Shown here piece by piece: positions 26,434 to 37,081 of a stretch of 64,000 nt of DNA. Numbering within the stretch: the stretch's first letter is position 1; each line of letters begins with the position of its first letter. The notes beneath the pieces are model-generated. The model saw nothing but the letters and a program-made list of their open reading frames with translations, had not been told where the DNA came from and made no database searches. The stretch is from a bacterium SCSIO 12827 (lineage in GTDB: Bacteria > Pseudomonadota > Alphaproteobacteria > Rhodospirillales > Casp-alpha2): assembly GCA_024397995.1 (NCBI GenBank), contig CP073746.1, positions 3,284,001-3,348,000 of the forward strand, written 5' to 3'. Position numbers and translations under genes: made by a program.

Positions 26434-27807
26434 ATGTTCGAGTCTCTAAGCGAACGCCTGTCCGGCATTTTCGACGGCCTGAAACGACGCGGCGCCTTGA
26501 AGGAAGCCGACGTCGAGGCAGCGCTGCGCGAAATCCGCGTCGCCCTGCTGGAGGCCGACGTCGCCCTGCCCGTGGTCAAGGACTTCATCGACGGCGTCAA
26601 GGAACAGGCCGTCGGCCAGAACGTCCTGCGATCCGTCACACCGGGCCAGATGGTCGTCAAGATCGTCCACGATGCCCTGGTCGAGATGCTGAGCCCCGCC
26701 GACGCCGAAGGGGCGGGCCTGGCCATCCACGGCAACCCGCCGCAGGCGATCCTGATGGTCGGTCTGCAAGGGTCGGGTAAAACGACGACCAGCGCCAAGA
26801 TCGCCAAGCGCCTGGTTGAGCGGGAGAAAAAACGCGTACTGATGGCATCACTCGACGTTTACCGCCCGGCCGCCCAGCAGCAGTTGCAGGTTCTGGGCGA
26901 GCAGACGGGCGTGCCCGTGATGACCCCGGTGCTGGGCGAACTGCCGGTCGCCATCGCCAACCGGGCCATGGAAACAGGGCGCCGCGAAGGTTATGACGTG
27001 GTCATCCTGGATACCGCCGGGCGCCTCGCGCTCGACCAGGAAATGATGACCGAGGTCATCAACGTGCGCATGGCCGCCGTACCGTCCGAGGTTCTGCTGG
27101 TCGCCGACGCCATGACCGGCCAGGACGCAGTCAATCTGGCCAAGGAATTCAACGACCGGGTCGGCATCACCGGCATCGTGCTGACCCGCGTCGACGGCGA
27201 CGGCCGCGGCGGCGCGGCGCTGTCCATGCGCCAGGTCACGGGCAAGCCGATCAAGCTGATGGGGACCGGCGAAGGCGTCGACGCCATCGACGGCTTCGAC
27301 GCCAACCGGGTCGCCGGCTCGATCCTGGGCATGGGCGACGTGGTCGGCCTGGTCGAAAAGGCCGCCCAGGTCGTCGAGCAGGAAGACGCCGAGAAGCTCG
27401 CCAAGAAGATGATGAAGGGCCAGTTCACCCTTGAAGACATGGGTGAGCAGTTCAAGCAGTTGCGCAAGATGGGCTCCCTCGACGGCATCCTGGGCATGCT
27501 GCCCGGCGCGGCCAAGGTCAAGAACGCCTTCGACCAGCATAACGTGGACGACAAGATGATCGCCCGCCAGGAAGCCATCATCCTGTCCATGACGCCGAAG
27601 GAGCGGCGCAATCCAAAGGAAATCAACGGCTCGCGCCGCAAGCGCATCGCCGCCGGTTCCGGCACCTCTGTGCCCGAGGTCAACCGGCTTCTGAAACAAC
27701 ATCGCCAGATGGCCGACATGATGAAGAAAGTCGGCAAGAAGGGCGGCCTCAAGGGTCTCATGGGCGGCATGCCGCCCGGCATGATGCCCCCCGGCATGCC
27801 CCGGTAA
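26434..27807 (+). CDS. ffh: Signal recognition particle protein Ffh
   Basis: A 457-residue SRP GTPase that binds signal sequences and 4.5S RNA and delivers ribosomes to FtsY. The N domain starts MFESLSERLSGIFDGLKRRG. The G1 motif GLQGSGKT is at 110-117, with DTAGRL and TRVDGDGRGG following. The methionine-rich M domain includes LEDMGEQFKQLRKMG and the RNA-binding SRRKRIAAGSGTSV. The end is a GGMPPGMM-type methionine/glycine tail. First gene of the SRP/ribosomal operon. Confidence 0.97.
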   Translation: MFESLSERLSGIFDGLKRRGALKEADVEAALREIRVALLEADVALPVVKDFIDGVKEQAVGQNVLRSVTPGQMVVKIVHDALVEMLSPADAEGAGLAIHGNPPQAILMVGLQGSGKTTTSAKIAKRLVEREKKRVLMASLDVYRPAAQQQLQVLGEQTGVPVMTPVLGELPVAIANRAMETGRREGYDVVILDTAGRLALDQEMMTEVINVRMAAVPSEVLLVADAMTGQDAVNLAKEFNDRVGITGIVLTRVDGDGRGGAALSMRQVTGKPIKLMGTGEGVDAIDGFDANRVAGSILGMGDVVGLVEKAAQVVEQEDAEKLAKKMMKGQFTLEDMGEQFKQLRKMGSLDGILGMLPGAAKVKNAFDQHNVDDKMIARQEAIILSMTPKERRNPKEINGSRRKRIAAGSGTSVPEVNRLLKQHRQMADMMKKVGKKGGLKGLMGGMPPGMMPPGMPR

Positions 27808-27891
27808 TCCGGCATCACGTAACCCGCAATCAAGACAACCAGAACATCAACCCATTCCAAGACATCAGACCAGACAAGGATTGAATAGAAC

Positions 27892-28362
27892 ATGTCAGTA
27901 AAAATCAGGCTCGCCCGGGGCGGCGCCAAGAAGCGCCCCTACTACCAGATCGTCATCGCCGACAGCCGCCGCGCGCGCGACGGCAAGTTCATCGAGCGCG
28001 TGGGCTCCTACAACCCCATGCTGCCCAAGGACAGCCCCGACCGGGTGAAGCTGAATGAAGAGCGCATCAAGCATTGGCTCGGCGTCGGCGCCCAGCCGAC
28101 CGACCGCGTGCACCGTTTCCTGGGCCAGGCCGGCCTGACCGACGCGCGTCCGACCCCGGAAAACCAGACCAAGCGCGCGGCCCCCAAGGCCAAGACGGTC
28201 GAGCGCATGAAGGAACGCGAAGACAAGTTAAAGGCAGCCGCAGAAGCCGCGGCCGAAGCCGCAGCGGCCCCGGCCGAAGCGGAAGCTCCGGCAGAAGAAG
28301 CCGCGGTCGAGGCGCCGGCTGAAGAAGCCCCGGCGGCACAGGAAGAGGAGACGAAGGAGTAG
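27892..28362 (+). CDS. rpsP: 30S ribosomal protein S16 with an Ala/Glu-rich tail
   Basis: A 156-residue protein. The S16 domain is residues 1 to about 80 ([27 protein letters not shown]). The remaining half is an extension: first a basic stretch ([19 protein letters not shown]), then an alanine/glutamate-rich low-complexity tail ending EEETKE. Classical S16 is about half this length, but long acidic tails occur in alphaproteobacterial S16. In an operon 84 bases after ffh. Confidence 0.96.
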   Translation: MSVKIRLARGGAKKRPYYQIVIADSRRARDGKFIERVGSYNPMLPKDSPDRVKLNEERIKHWLGVGAQPTDRVHRFLGQAGLTDARPTPENQTKRAAPKAKTVERMKEREDKLKAAAEAAAEAAAAPAEAEAPAEEAAVEAPAEEAPAAQEEETKE

Positions 28363-28400
28363 TCGGCGAAGCGCGACACGAGCGTCAGGGTGGCCAGGCC

Positions 28401-28955
28401 ATGACGGGCGGCGAAGGGAAAACCCCGGAACGGGTCTGTCTCGGCGTCATCGTCGGGGCCAGGGGCCTGAAGGGCGACCTCAAGGTCAAGAGTTTCGCCC
28501 AGGTCCCGGAAGACCTCACCGCCTATGGTCCGCTGGAAGACGAAACCGGCAGCCGCCGGATCGACCTTCGGATCACCGGCCAGACCAAGGACGTTCTGAT
28601 CGCCCGCGCCGAGGGTGTCGGCGACCGCACGGCGGCGGACAAGCTGAAGGGCCTGCGCCTTTTCGTGGGCCGCGACCGGCTGCCGCCCCCCAATGAGGAC
28701 GAATATTATTATTCGGACCTGATCGGGTTGGCGGTCGAGGTACCCCAGGGCAATCTGGGCACGGTGCGTCAGGTGTTCGATTTCGGCGCCGGCGACGTGC
28801 TGGAGATCGCAGGCGGGGATTTCGGAACGGTCATGGTGCCCTTCACCCGGGCCATCGTGCCGGTGGTGGACCTCGACGGCGGCCGGCTGGTGGTCGATCC
28901 GCCGGACGGGCTGCTGGACGACAACGGACCGGACGAAGGCGGGCAGGACGCGTAA
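28401..28955 (+). CDS. rimM: Ribosome maturation factor RimM
   Basis: A 184-residue 30S assembly factor that binds S19 through its C-terminal PRC-barrel domain. The N-terminal RimM domain starts [21 protein letters not shown]; the linker [11 protein letters not shown] opens the barrel domain; [21 protein letters not shown] ends it. Its stop overlaps the trmD start (TAATG), so translation is coupled. The operon order rpsP-rimM-trmD-rplS is the usual one. Confidence 0.96.
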   Translation: MTGGEGKTPERVCLGVIVGARGLKGDLKVKSFAQVPEDLTAYGPLEDETGSRRIDLRITGQTKDVLIARAEGVGDRTAADKLKGLRLFVGRDRLPPPNEDEYYYSDLIGLAVEVPQGNLGTVRQVFDFGAGDVLEIAGGDFGTVMVPFTRAIVPVVDLDGGRLVVDPPDGLLDDNGPDEGGQDA

Positions 28956-29653
28956 TGAGCGGTTGGACGGCCAAGGTACTGACGATCTTCCCGGAAATGT
29001 TCCCGGGACCGCTTGGTTGCTCGCTTGCCGGAACGGCGCTTGAAAAGGGCATCTGGGCCCTGGAAACGGTGGACATTCGCGACTTTGCAAGCGATAAACA
29101 CCGCTCCGTGGACGATGCCCCCTTTGGCGGCGGCCCCGGCATGGTGATGCGGCCCGACGTGGTCGACGGCGCCATCCGGAGCGCCCGGGAAGGTGCTGCG
29201 GATCTGCCGTTCATCTATCTGACCCCCCGGGGCCGGCCATTGGGCCAGAAACGGGTGGCGGAATTGGCGGCGGGGCCTGGGATGATCCTGCTGTGTGGTC
29301 GGTTCGAGGGCGTCGACCAACGGGTGCTGGAAGCCCAGGACGCGGAAGAGATATCGCTTGGCGATTTCGTCCTGTCGGGGGGCGAGCCGGCGGCCCTGGT
29401 GGTGTTGGATGCCTGCCTTCGTCTGTTGCCGGGCGTGATGGGCAAGGACGCATCGCTGGAGGAAGAGAGTTTCGAGCGGGGATTGCTGGAGTATCCCCAC
29501 TACACGCGGCCCCAGGAATGGCAGGGCCGCAAGGTGCCGGAGGTTCTGGTTTCCGGGCACCACGAGAAAATAGCAACCTGGCGCCAGCGCCAGGCGGAGG
29601 AAATCACCCGCGACCGGCGGCCCGATCTTTGGGCGGCGCACGAGCGGACCTAG
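28955..29653 (+). CDS. trmD: tRNA (guanine-N1)-methyltransferase TrmD
   Basis: A 232-residue SAM-dependent enzyme that makes m1G37 in tRNAs and prevents +1 frameshifting. The trefoil-knot SAM site is visible as [16 protein letters not shown] followed by [14 protein letters not shown]. Other hallmarks are [14 protein letters not shown] at the N-terminus, [13 protein letters not shown], and a C-terminal [10 protein letters not shown] segment. Coupled to rimM. Confidence 0.97.
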   Translation: MSGWTAKVLTIFPEMFPGPLGCSLAGTALEKGIWALETVDIRDFASDKHRSVDDAPFGGGPGMVMRPDVVDGAIRSAREGAADLPFIYLTPRGRPLGQKRVAELAAGPGMILLCGRFEGVDQRVLEAQDAEEISLGDFVLSGGEPAALVVLDACLRLLPGVMGKDASLEEESFERGLLEYPHYTRPQEWQGRKVPEVLVSGHHEKIATWRQRQAEEITRDRRPDLWAAHERT

Positions 29654-29698
29654 GAATTGCCGGCGACGGCAGAGCGTTTGTAAGGAAAGGTTTGAACC

Positions 29699-30187
29699 AT
29701 GAACATGATTGAACAACTGGATCAGGAACAGATGGCCCGCCTGACCGGCGACAAGGAGATGCCGAAGTTCGCCCCGGGCGATACGATCCGCGTCAACGTC
29801 CGCGTCGTCGAAGGCGAGCGGACCCGTCTGCAGGCTTTCGAAGGCGTGTGCATCGCGCGCAAGAACGCCGGCGTCAATTCGGCCTTCACCGTGCGCAAGC
29901 TGAGCTACGGCGAAGGTGTGGAACGTGTATTCCCGGTGTATTCCCCGAACGTCGACTCGGTTGAGGTCGTGCGCCGTGGTGACGTCCGCCGGGCCAAGCT
30001 GTACTATCTCCGGGGCCTGACCGGTAAGGCCGCGCGTATCGCGGAAAAGACCGACGGGTTCTCGGGCAAGGTGTCGCAGGAAGAAAAGAAGGCCGCGCGC
30101 GAAGCCAAGGCCAACCGCGACGAAGCGTCGAACAAAAAAGGCGGCAAGAAAAAGTCCGCCGAACAGGAAGCCACGACCGAGGAATAA
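29699..30187 (+). CDS. rplS: 50S ribosomal protein L19 with a lysine-rich tail
   Basis: A 162-residue protein. The L19 domain covers residues 1 to about 118 ([52 protein letters not shown]). The last 40 or so residues are a charged, lysine/alanine/glutamate-rich extension ([18 protein letters not shown], then a KKGGKKK run). It is the final gene of the operon; leuC follows with its own candidate promoter. Confidence 0.97.
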   Translation: MNMIEQLDQEQMARLTGDKEMPKFAPGDTIRVNVRVVEGERTRLQAFEGVCIARKNAGVNSAFTVRKLSYGEGVERVFPVYSPNVDSVEVVRRGDVRRAKLYYLRGLTGKAARIAEKTDGFSGKVSQEEKKAAREAKANRDEASNKKGGKKKSAEQEATTEE

Positions 30188-30240
30188 TTCCCGAGGGGCA
30201 ACCCAGGGAAGCTTTCCAAGGTTGGCACGCAGGGCCCGGC

Positions 30241-30269
30241 TTGTTCCGGTCGGGTCTGCGCGCCATATA
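30241..30269 (+). promoter_or_regulatory. Candidate promoter of leuCDB
   Basis: TTGTTC (30241-30246), a 17-base spacer and CATATA (30264-30269; TATATA overlaps two bases further on). It lies 69 bases before the leuC start codon. No leucine-rich leader peptide or attenuator-like hairpin is evident downstream of it. Confidence 0.5.
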
Positions 30270-30337
30270 TAAGAAACCAAGGAACCGCAGCGCCGTCGGG
30301 GGCCGGCGTTCGTGCACACGTCGGAGGACACATACCC

Positions 30338-31738
30338 ATGGCACAACCGAAAACGCTGTTCGAGAAAATCTGGGACAGCCATCTGGTCGAAGTACAGGAA
30401 GACGGCACCTGCCTGCTGTACATCGACCGGCACCTGACCCACGAGGTCACCAGCCCCCAGGCTTTCGAAGGCCTGCGTAACGCCGGCCGCAAGGTCCGCC
30501 GCCCGGACCTGACGCTCGCCGTCGCCGATCACAACGTCCCGACCAAGCGGGGCGAAACCATCGACAATCCTGAATCGGCGCTGCAGCTGGAAATGCTGAC
30601 CAAGAACTGCGCGGAATTCGGCGTGCCGTTGTTCGACATGGGTGACGTCCGCCAGGGCATCGTCCACGTGATCGGCCCGGAACAGGGCTTCACCCTGCCC
30701 GGCACGACCATCGTCTGCGGCGACAGCCACACGGCGACCCACGGGGCCTTCGGGGCGCTTGCCTTCGGCATCGGCACGTCCGAGGTCGAGCACGTGATGG
30801 CGACCCAGACCCTGTTGCAGTCTCCGTTGAAGAACATGCGCATCACGGTTGATGGCGACCTGCCCTTCGGCTGCACGGCCAAGGACCTGATCCTGGCGAT
30901 CATCGGCAAGATCGGCACCGCCGGCGGCACCGGCCATGTCATCGAATACGCCGGCAAGGCGATCCGCGACCTGTCCATGGAAGGCCGCATGACCGTGTCC
31001 AACATGACCATCGAAGGCGGTGCCCGCGCCGGCCTGATCGCGCCGGACGAAACCACCTTCGAATATCTGAAGGGTCGCCCCATGACGCCCAAGGGCGCCA
31101 ACTGGGAAGCCGCCGTCGCCTATTGGAAAACGCTGCCCTCGGACGAAGGCGCCACCTACCAGAAAGAAGTCACGATGGACGCGTCCACCATCGAACCGCA
31201 GGTCACCTGGGGCACCAGCCCGGAAGACGTGGTGCCGATTTCCGCCGTCGTTCCCGGACCCGGCGATTTCACCAATCCGGACAAGCAGGAATCGGTCAAG
31301 ATGGCGCTCAACTACATGGGCCTGGAACCGGGTACCCGCATGGAAGACATCAAGATCGACTACATGTTCGTGGGGTCCTGCACCAACGGGCGGATCGAAG
31401 ACATCCGCGCCGTCGCCGAGGTCGCCAAGGGCCGCAAGGTCGCCGACCATGTGACGGCCCTGATCGTTCCCGGATCGGGTTTGGTCAAGGAACAGGCCGA
31501 ACAGGAAGGTTTGGACAAGATCCTGCTGGAAGCCGGTTTTGAATGGCGCGAGCCGGGATGCTCCATGTGCCTGGCCATGAACGAGGACAGGGTGCCTGCG
31601 GGTATGCGTTGCGCCTCCACGTCGAACCGCAACTTCAAGGGCCGCCAGGGTGCCGGTGCGCGCACCCATCTGGTCAGCCCGGCAATGGCGGCGGCAGCTG
31701 CCGTCAGCGGCCACCTGGCCGACGTGCGCAAGCTCTGA
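30338..31738 (+). CDS. leuC: 3-isopropylmalate dehydratase large subunit LeuC
   Basis: A 466-residue aconitase-family protein. With LeuD it isomerises 2-isopropylmalate to 3-isopropylmalate in leucine synthesis. The cluster-binding cysteines are in VGSCTNGR and [10 protein letters not shown], and substrate/cluster residues in [20 protein letters not shown]. The opening [12 protein letters not shown] is typical. An AGGA ribosome site lies in CGGAGGACACATACCC before the ATG. Followed 27 bases later by leuD. Confidence 0.97.
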   Translation: MAQPKTLFEKIWDSHLVEVQEDGTCLLYIDRHLTHEVTSPQAFEGLRNAGRKVRRPDLTLAVADHNVPTKRGETIDNPESALQLEMLTKNCAEFGVPLFDMGDVRQGIVHVIGPEQGFTLPGTTIVCGDSHTATHGAFGALAFGIGTSEVEHVMATQTLLQSPLKNMRITVDGDLPFGCTAKDLILAIIGKIGTAGGTGHVIEYAGKAIRDLSMEGRMTVSNMTIEGGARAGLIAPDETTFEYLKGRPMTPKGANWEAAVAYWKTLPSDEGATYQKEVTMDASTIEPQVTWGTSPEDVVPISAVVPGPGDFTNPDKQESVKMALNYMGLEPGTRMEDIKIDYMFVGSCTNGRIEDIRAVAEVAKGRKVADHVTALIVPGSGLVKEQAEQEGLDKILLEAGFEWREPGCSMCLAMNEDRVPAGMRCASTSNRNFKGRQGAGARTHLVSPAMAAAAAVSGHLADVRKL

Positions 31739-31765
31739 CCCCCGTTCGCAAAAGGAATCGTTCAA

Positions 31766-32392
31766 ATGGAAAAATTCACCAAGCTGACGGGTGTCGCGGC
31801 ACCCATGGACATGATCAACATCGACACCGACATGGTCATCCCCAAGCAGTTCCTGAAGACCGTCAAGCGCGACGGCCTGGGCAAGAATCTGTTCCACGAT
31901 ATGCGCTATGACGCCGACGGTAACGAAAACCCGGATTTCGTGCTCAACAAGCCGGCCTACCGGAACGCGGAAATCATCGTCGCCGGCGACAACTTCGGCT
32001 GCGGCTCGTCGCGTGAGCATGCCCCCTGGGCGCTCAAGGATTGCGGCATCAAATGCGTGATCTCCACCTCCTTCGCCGACATCTTCTATAACAACAGCTT
32101 CAAGAACGGCATGCTGCTGATCAAGGTGTCCAAGGAAGAGTTGGACAAACTGATGGACGACGCCGACCGGGGCGCCAACGCGACCCTGACCATCGACCTG
32201 GAAAACCAGACCATTTCCGGGCCCGACGGCGGGGAAATCTCGTTCGACATCGACCCCTTCAAGAAGCATTGCCTGATCAACGGCCTGGACGACATCGGCC
32301 TGACCGAGCAGAAAGTGAAGAAGATCGACAGCTTCGAAGAACGCCGCGACGCCGCGCAGCCCTGGATTCCGGGTGCCGCAACCGTCAGCTGA
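31766..32392 (+). CDS. leuD: 3-isopropylmalate dehydratase small subunit LeuD
   Basis: A 208-residue swivel-domain subunit that completes the LeuC active site. The signatures [14 protein letters not shown] and [14 protein letters not shown] are clear, and the C-terminal part [21 protein letters not shown] is typical. Follows leuC in the same operon, and leuB begins 37 bases after its stop. Confidence 0.97.
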   Translation: MEKFTKLTGVAAPMDMINIDTDMVIPKQFLKTVKRDGLGKNLFHDMRYDADGNENPDFVLNKPAYRNAEIIVAGDNFGCGSSREHAPWALKDCGIKCVISTSFADIFYNNSFKNGMLLIKVSKEELDKLMDDADRGANATLTIDLENQTISGPDGGEISFDIDPFKKHCLINGLDDIGLTEQKVKKIDSFEERRDAAQPWIPGAATVS

Positions 32393-32429
32393 GCCACGCG
32401 ATAAAAATCAAAGACGAGGAAACCAGCCC

Positions 32430-33539
32430 ATGGCTGCCAACAAGAAACTGCTGATGCTGCCCGGCGACGGCATCGGCCCCGAAGTGATGAAACAAGTCCA
32501 GACCATCATCGATTGGATGGACAAGCGCCGCCACGTCTCGTTCGACGTGGCGGAGGACGTGGTCGGCGGCGCCGCCATCGATAAATACGGCCAGCCCCTT
32601 GGCGACAACACCCTGGCCGACGCCATGGGCGTGGACGCCGTTCTGCGGGGGGCCGTCGGCGGCCCCAAGTGGGACAACGTGGCGCGTGACCTGCGCCCGG
32701 AAATGGGCCTGTTGACCTTGCGCAAGGAAATGGACCTTTACGCCAACCTGCGCCCGGCGACGGTCCTGCCGGCCATGGCCAAAGCGTCGAGCCTGAAGGA
32801 AGATCTAGTGTCCGGCCTGGACATGCTGATCGTCCGCGAACTGACGGGCGGCGTCTATTTCGGCAAGCCGCGCGGCATCGAGACGCTGGCCGACGGCAGC
32901 CGCAAGGCCGTCGATACCCAGGTCTATTCGGAAGCCGAGATCGAGCGCGTCTGCCGCCTGGCCTTCGAACTGGCGGGCAAGCGGTCGGGCAAGCTGCATT
33001 CCGTGGAAAAAGCCAACGTGATGGAGACAGGCGTGCTGTGGCGCGCCATCGCCACCGAAGTCGGCAAGGATTTCCCCGACATCGAACTGCATCACATGTA
33101 TGCCGACAACTGCGCCATGCAGTTGGTGCGTCAGCCCAAACAATTCGACGTGATTGTCACCGACAACCTGTTCGGCGACATCCTGTCCGATTGCGCGGCC
33201 ATGCTCACGGGCTCGCTCGGCATGCTGCCTTCGGCCTCGTTGGGTGCGGCCGACAGCGACGGGCGGCGCAAAGCGCTGTACGAGCCGGTGCACGGCTCCG
33301 CCCCCGATATCGCCGGCCAAGGCATCGCCAATCCCATGGCCATGATCCAGTCCTTCGCCATGTGCCTGAAGTATTCCTTCGACATGGGTGAGGATGCGGA
33401 CCTGATCGAACAGGCCTGCAAGAACGTGCTGGACGCGGGCCTGCGCACCGCCGACATCATGGAAGCCGGGATGACCAAAATCTCGACCACCCAGATGGGC
33501 GAAAACGTGGCCAAGGAACTGGACAAGCTGGCGGCTTGA
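32430..33539 (+). CDS. leuB: 3-isopropylmalate dehydrogenase LeuB
   Basis: A 369-residue NAD-dependent oxidative decarboxylase for the third leucine-specific step. It opens [15 protein letters not shown]. Substrate-binding elements are [13 protein letters not shown] and [10 protein letters not shown]; the catalytic/metal site is in [17 protein letters not shown], and the nucleotide loop is [18 protein letters not shown]. The ATG at 32430 follows GACGAGGAAACC; an open frame upstream overlaps the end of leuD. LeuA is not in this window. Confidence 0.97.
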   Translation: MAANKKLLMLPGDGIGPEVMKQVQTIIDWMDKRRHVSFDVAEDVVGGAAIDKYGQPLGDNTLADAMGVDAVLRGAVGGPKWDNVARDLRPEMGLLTLRKEMDLYANLRPATVLPAMAKASSLKEDLVSGLDMLIVRELTGGVYFGKPRGIETLADGSRKAVDTQVYSEAEIERVCRLAFELAGKRSGKLHSVEKANVMETGVLWRAIATEVGKDFPDIELHHMYADNCAMQLVRQPKQFDVIVTDNLFGDILSDCAAMLTGSLGMLPSASLGAADSDGRRKALYEPVHGSAPDIAGQGIANPMAMIQSFAMCLKYSFDMGEDADLIEQACKNVLDAGLRTADIMEAGMTKISTTQMGENVAKELDKLAA

Positions 33540-33678
33540 CCGGTTCCTTCCTCCGGCCCACGACAAATAGTGTTCTGCGTCACAGCTTTGCAGCACACCG
33601 CTGCTTAGGTTAGCCCCTTATAAACACTCGGTACCGGCGCGCCCCGACCCTGGGAGCGCCGCAACCGGAGGGTCGAGC

Positions 33679-35247
<1,569 letters not shown>

Positions 35248-35407
35248 CGGGATAACCCTGGTTTTTTCTTGCGTCACGGCCCCCTTGGGAGTATGCCAGC
35301 GGCCATGAACACGCATGACGCAATCCTGGCCCCCCTTCCCACCATTAAAGGGAAGATTAAAACCGCCACCACGAGGTGACGCGGGCTTGCTGCATTGTGC
35401 GATATTA

Positions 35408-35444
35408 GCAAACGGCCCGCGGATACACCCCGCGGGCCGTTTGC
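35408..35444. repeat. 15-bp perfect inverted repeat before asd
   Basis: GCAAACGGCCCGCGG (35408-35422), loop ATACACC, CCGCGGGCCGTTTGC (35430-35444). The stem is terminator-like but neither strand has a following T run; downstream is GTTAAGATACGC. It sits after the histidine kinase and 73 bases before asd. A Rho-assisted terminator or an mRNA-stabilising hairpin is possible. Confidence 0.6.
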
Positions 35445-35517
35445 GTTAAGATACGCGCATCGTCCCGCCCGGGATATTCGATCCAAGGGCCCCAGGGACG
35501 TAAGGAGAGTTGAGAGC

Positions 35518-36549
35518 ATGGGTTATAAAGTTGCCGTCGTCGGCGCCACGGGCAACGTGGGCCGCGAAGTTCTGCAGATCATGGCCGAGCGGGAATTCCC
35601 CGCCGACGAGGTCGTGGCACTGGCCTCCGCACGGTCGGTCGGCCGCGAGATTTCCTATGGCGAGGACGAAGTCCTCAAGGTGCAGAATCTCGAAACCTAC
35701 GACTTCAAGGGCACGGACATCGTGCTGTCCAGCCCGGGCGCCAAGGTTTCGGCCAAGTATTCGCCGATCGCCGCCGCCGCCGGCGCCGTCGTGATCGATA
35801 ACACCAGCCAGTTCCGCATGGACCCGGACGTGCCCCTGGTTGTGCCGGAAGTGAACCCGGACGCCCTGGCCGGTTATGCCAAGCGCAACATCATCGCCAA
35901 TCCCAACTGCTCGACCATCCAGATGGTGGTGGCGCTGAAGCCGCTGCACGACCTGCAACCGATCAAGCGGGTGGTGGTGTCGACCTATCAGTCCGTGTCC
36001 GGGTCCGGCAAGGCCGGGATGGACGAACTGTTCAACCAGACGCGCGGCATCTATTCCAACGAGCCGTTCCACAAGTACCAGGAAAAGTTCACCAAGCAGA
36101 TCGCCTTCAACTGCATTCCCCATATCGACGTGTTCATGGACGACGGGTCGACCAAGGAGGAATGGAAGATGGTGGTCGAGACCAAGAAGATCCTGGACCC
36201 GGACATCGCCGTTCATGCGACCTGCGTTCGTGTGCCCGTGTTCATCGGCCATTCGGAAGCGGTCAACATTGAGTTCGAATATCCGGTCAGTGTTGAAGAA
36301 GCGCGCCGCGCCCTGCGCAAGGCGCCCGGCGTGACCGTCGTCGACCACCAGGCCGACGAAGGCTATGTGACACCGATCGAATGCGCCGGCGAGGACCCGG
36401 TCTACGTGTCGCGCATCCGCAAGGACCCGACCGTCGAACACGGCATCAGCATGTGGGTTGTCTCCGACAACCTGCGCAAAGGGGCGGCATTGAACACGGT
36501 GCAGATCGCCGAGGAACTGATCCGCGCCTACATGAAGAAGGCGGCCTGA
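35518..36549 (+). CDS. asd: Aspartate-semialdehyde dehydrogenase
   Basis: A 343-residue NADPH-dependent enzyme that makes aspartate semialdehyde, the branch point to lysine, threonine and methionine. It starts KVAVVGATGNVGREVL (NADP site). The catalytic Cys131 is in NPNCSTIQMV, and the active-site His is in the PVFIGHSEAVN region. The ATG at 35518 follows TAAGGAGAG. Nearest pathway partner in the window is dapF. A cytochrome c gene begins 4 bases after the stop. Confidence 0.97.
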   Translation: MGYKVAVVGATGNVGREVLQIMAEREFPADEVVALASARSVGREISYGEDEVLKVQNLETYDFKGTDIVLSSPGAKVSAKYSPIAAAAGAVVIDNTSQFRMDPDVPLVVPEVNPDALAGYAKRNIIANPNCSTIQMVVALKPLHDLQPIKRVVVSTYQSVSGSGKAGMDELFNQTRGIYSNEPFHKYQEKFTKQIAFNCIPHIDVFMDDGSTKEEWKMVVETKKILDPDIAVHATCVRVPVFIGHSEAVNIEFEYPVSVEEARRALRKAPGVTVVDHQADEGYVTPIECAGEDPVYVSRIRKDPTVEHGISMWVVSDNLRKGAALNTVQIAEELIRAYMKKAA

Positions 36550-36553
36550 TCCG

Positions 36554-37081
36554 ATGACGACACAGGCGACGCAGGTGACCGCCCCCCGGCACAGCCGCAT
36601 CGGCCAATGGATCGGCCTGGGCGTGATTGTTCTCTGCGTCGCCATCATCGGCTATATCGCCAGCCAGCGCCCGGCCGAAATCAGCCTGGCCGATGCGGAG
36701 AACCACAAACAGGTGGAGGTTGGCCAGCTGACCTATCAGCAGACCTGCATGGCCTGTCACGGGGTCAAGCTGAAAGGCAAGCCGTCGTGGGAGGTTGGCT
36801 CAGCCAAACAGGCCGGCATTCCGCTATCCGCCGACGGCACCACCTGGCACATGTCCGACCGCAATCTGTTCGACGCCATCGCCACCGGCACCCGCGTGAA
36901 GGGCGGCAAGACCGACCGTATTCACGACACGGCCTTTGGCAAAGTCCAGGGCGGGCGCCTGACGGATGCGGAAATCTGGGCCCTCATCGCCTACTTCAAG
37001 ACCACCTGGACCGCGCGCCAGATCGAATCCCAAAAGGAAACGGGTCTGCGCGAACGGCCCACGGCCCCCGCGCCGAAATGA
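36554..37081 (+). CDS. Membrane-anchored mono-haem cytochrome c
   Basis: A 175-residue c-type cytochrome held in the membrane by a non-cleaved helix at residues 17-36. Haem attaches at CMACH (65-69). A likely axial Met occurs in WHMSDRNLFD or further C-terminal, and GKVQGGRLTDAEIWALIAYFKTTW is the usual C-terminal helix of class I domains. It needs the Ccm system encoded at 5-12 kb. It overlaps the multicopper oxidase gene by 4 bases (ATGA), which suggests the two proteins form one electron-transfer pair. Confidence 0.9.
   Translation: MTTQATQVTAPRHSRIGQWIGLGVIVLCVAIIGYIASQRPAEISLADAENHKQVEVGQLTYQQTCMACHGVKLKGKPSWEVGSAKQAGIPLSADGTTWHMSDRNLFDAIATGTRVKGGKTDRIHDTAFGKVQGGRLTDAEIWALIAYFKTTWTARQIESQKETGLRERPTAPAPK

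Noticed and set aside
28769-32269. Very long open frame on the minus strand (1166 codons)
   Set aside because: It runs antisense through trmD, rplS and leuC and half of leuD; its protein is composition-driven (Gly/His/Arg/Asp-rich) and has no family features. The sense genes are certain.
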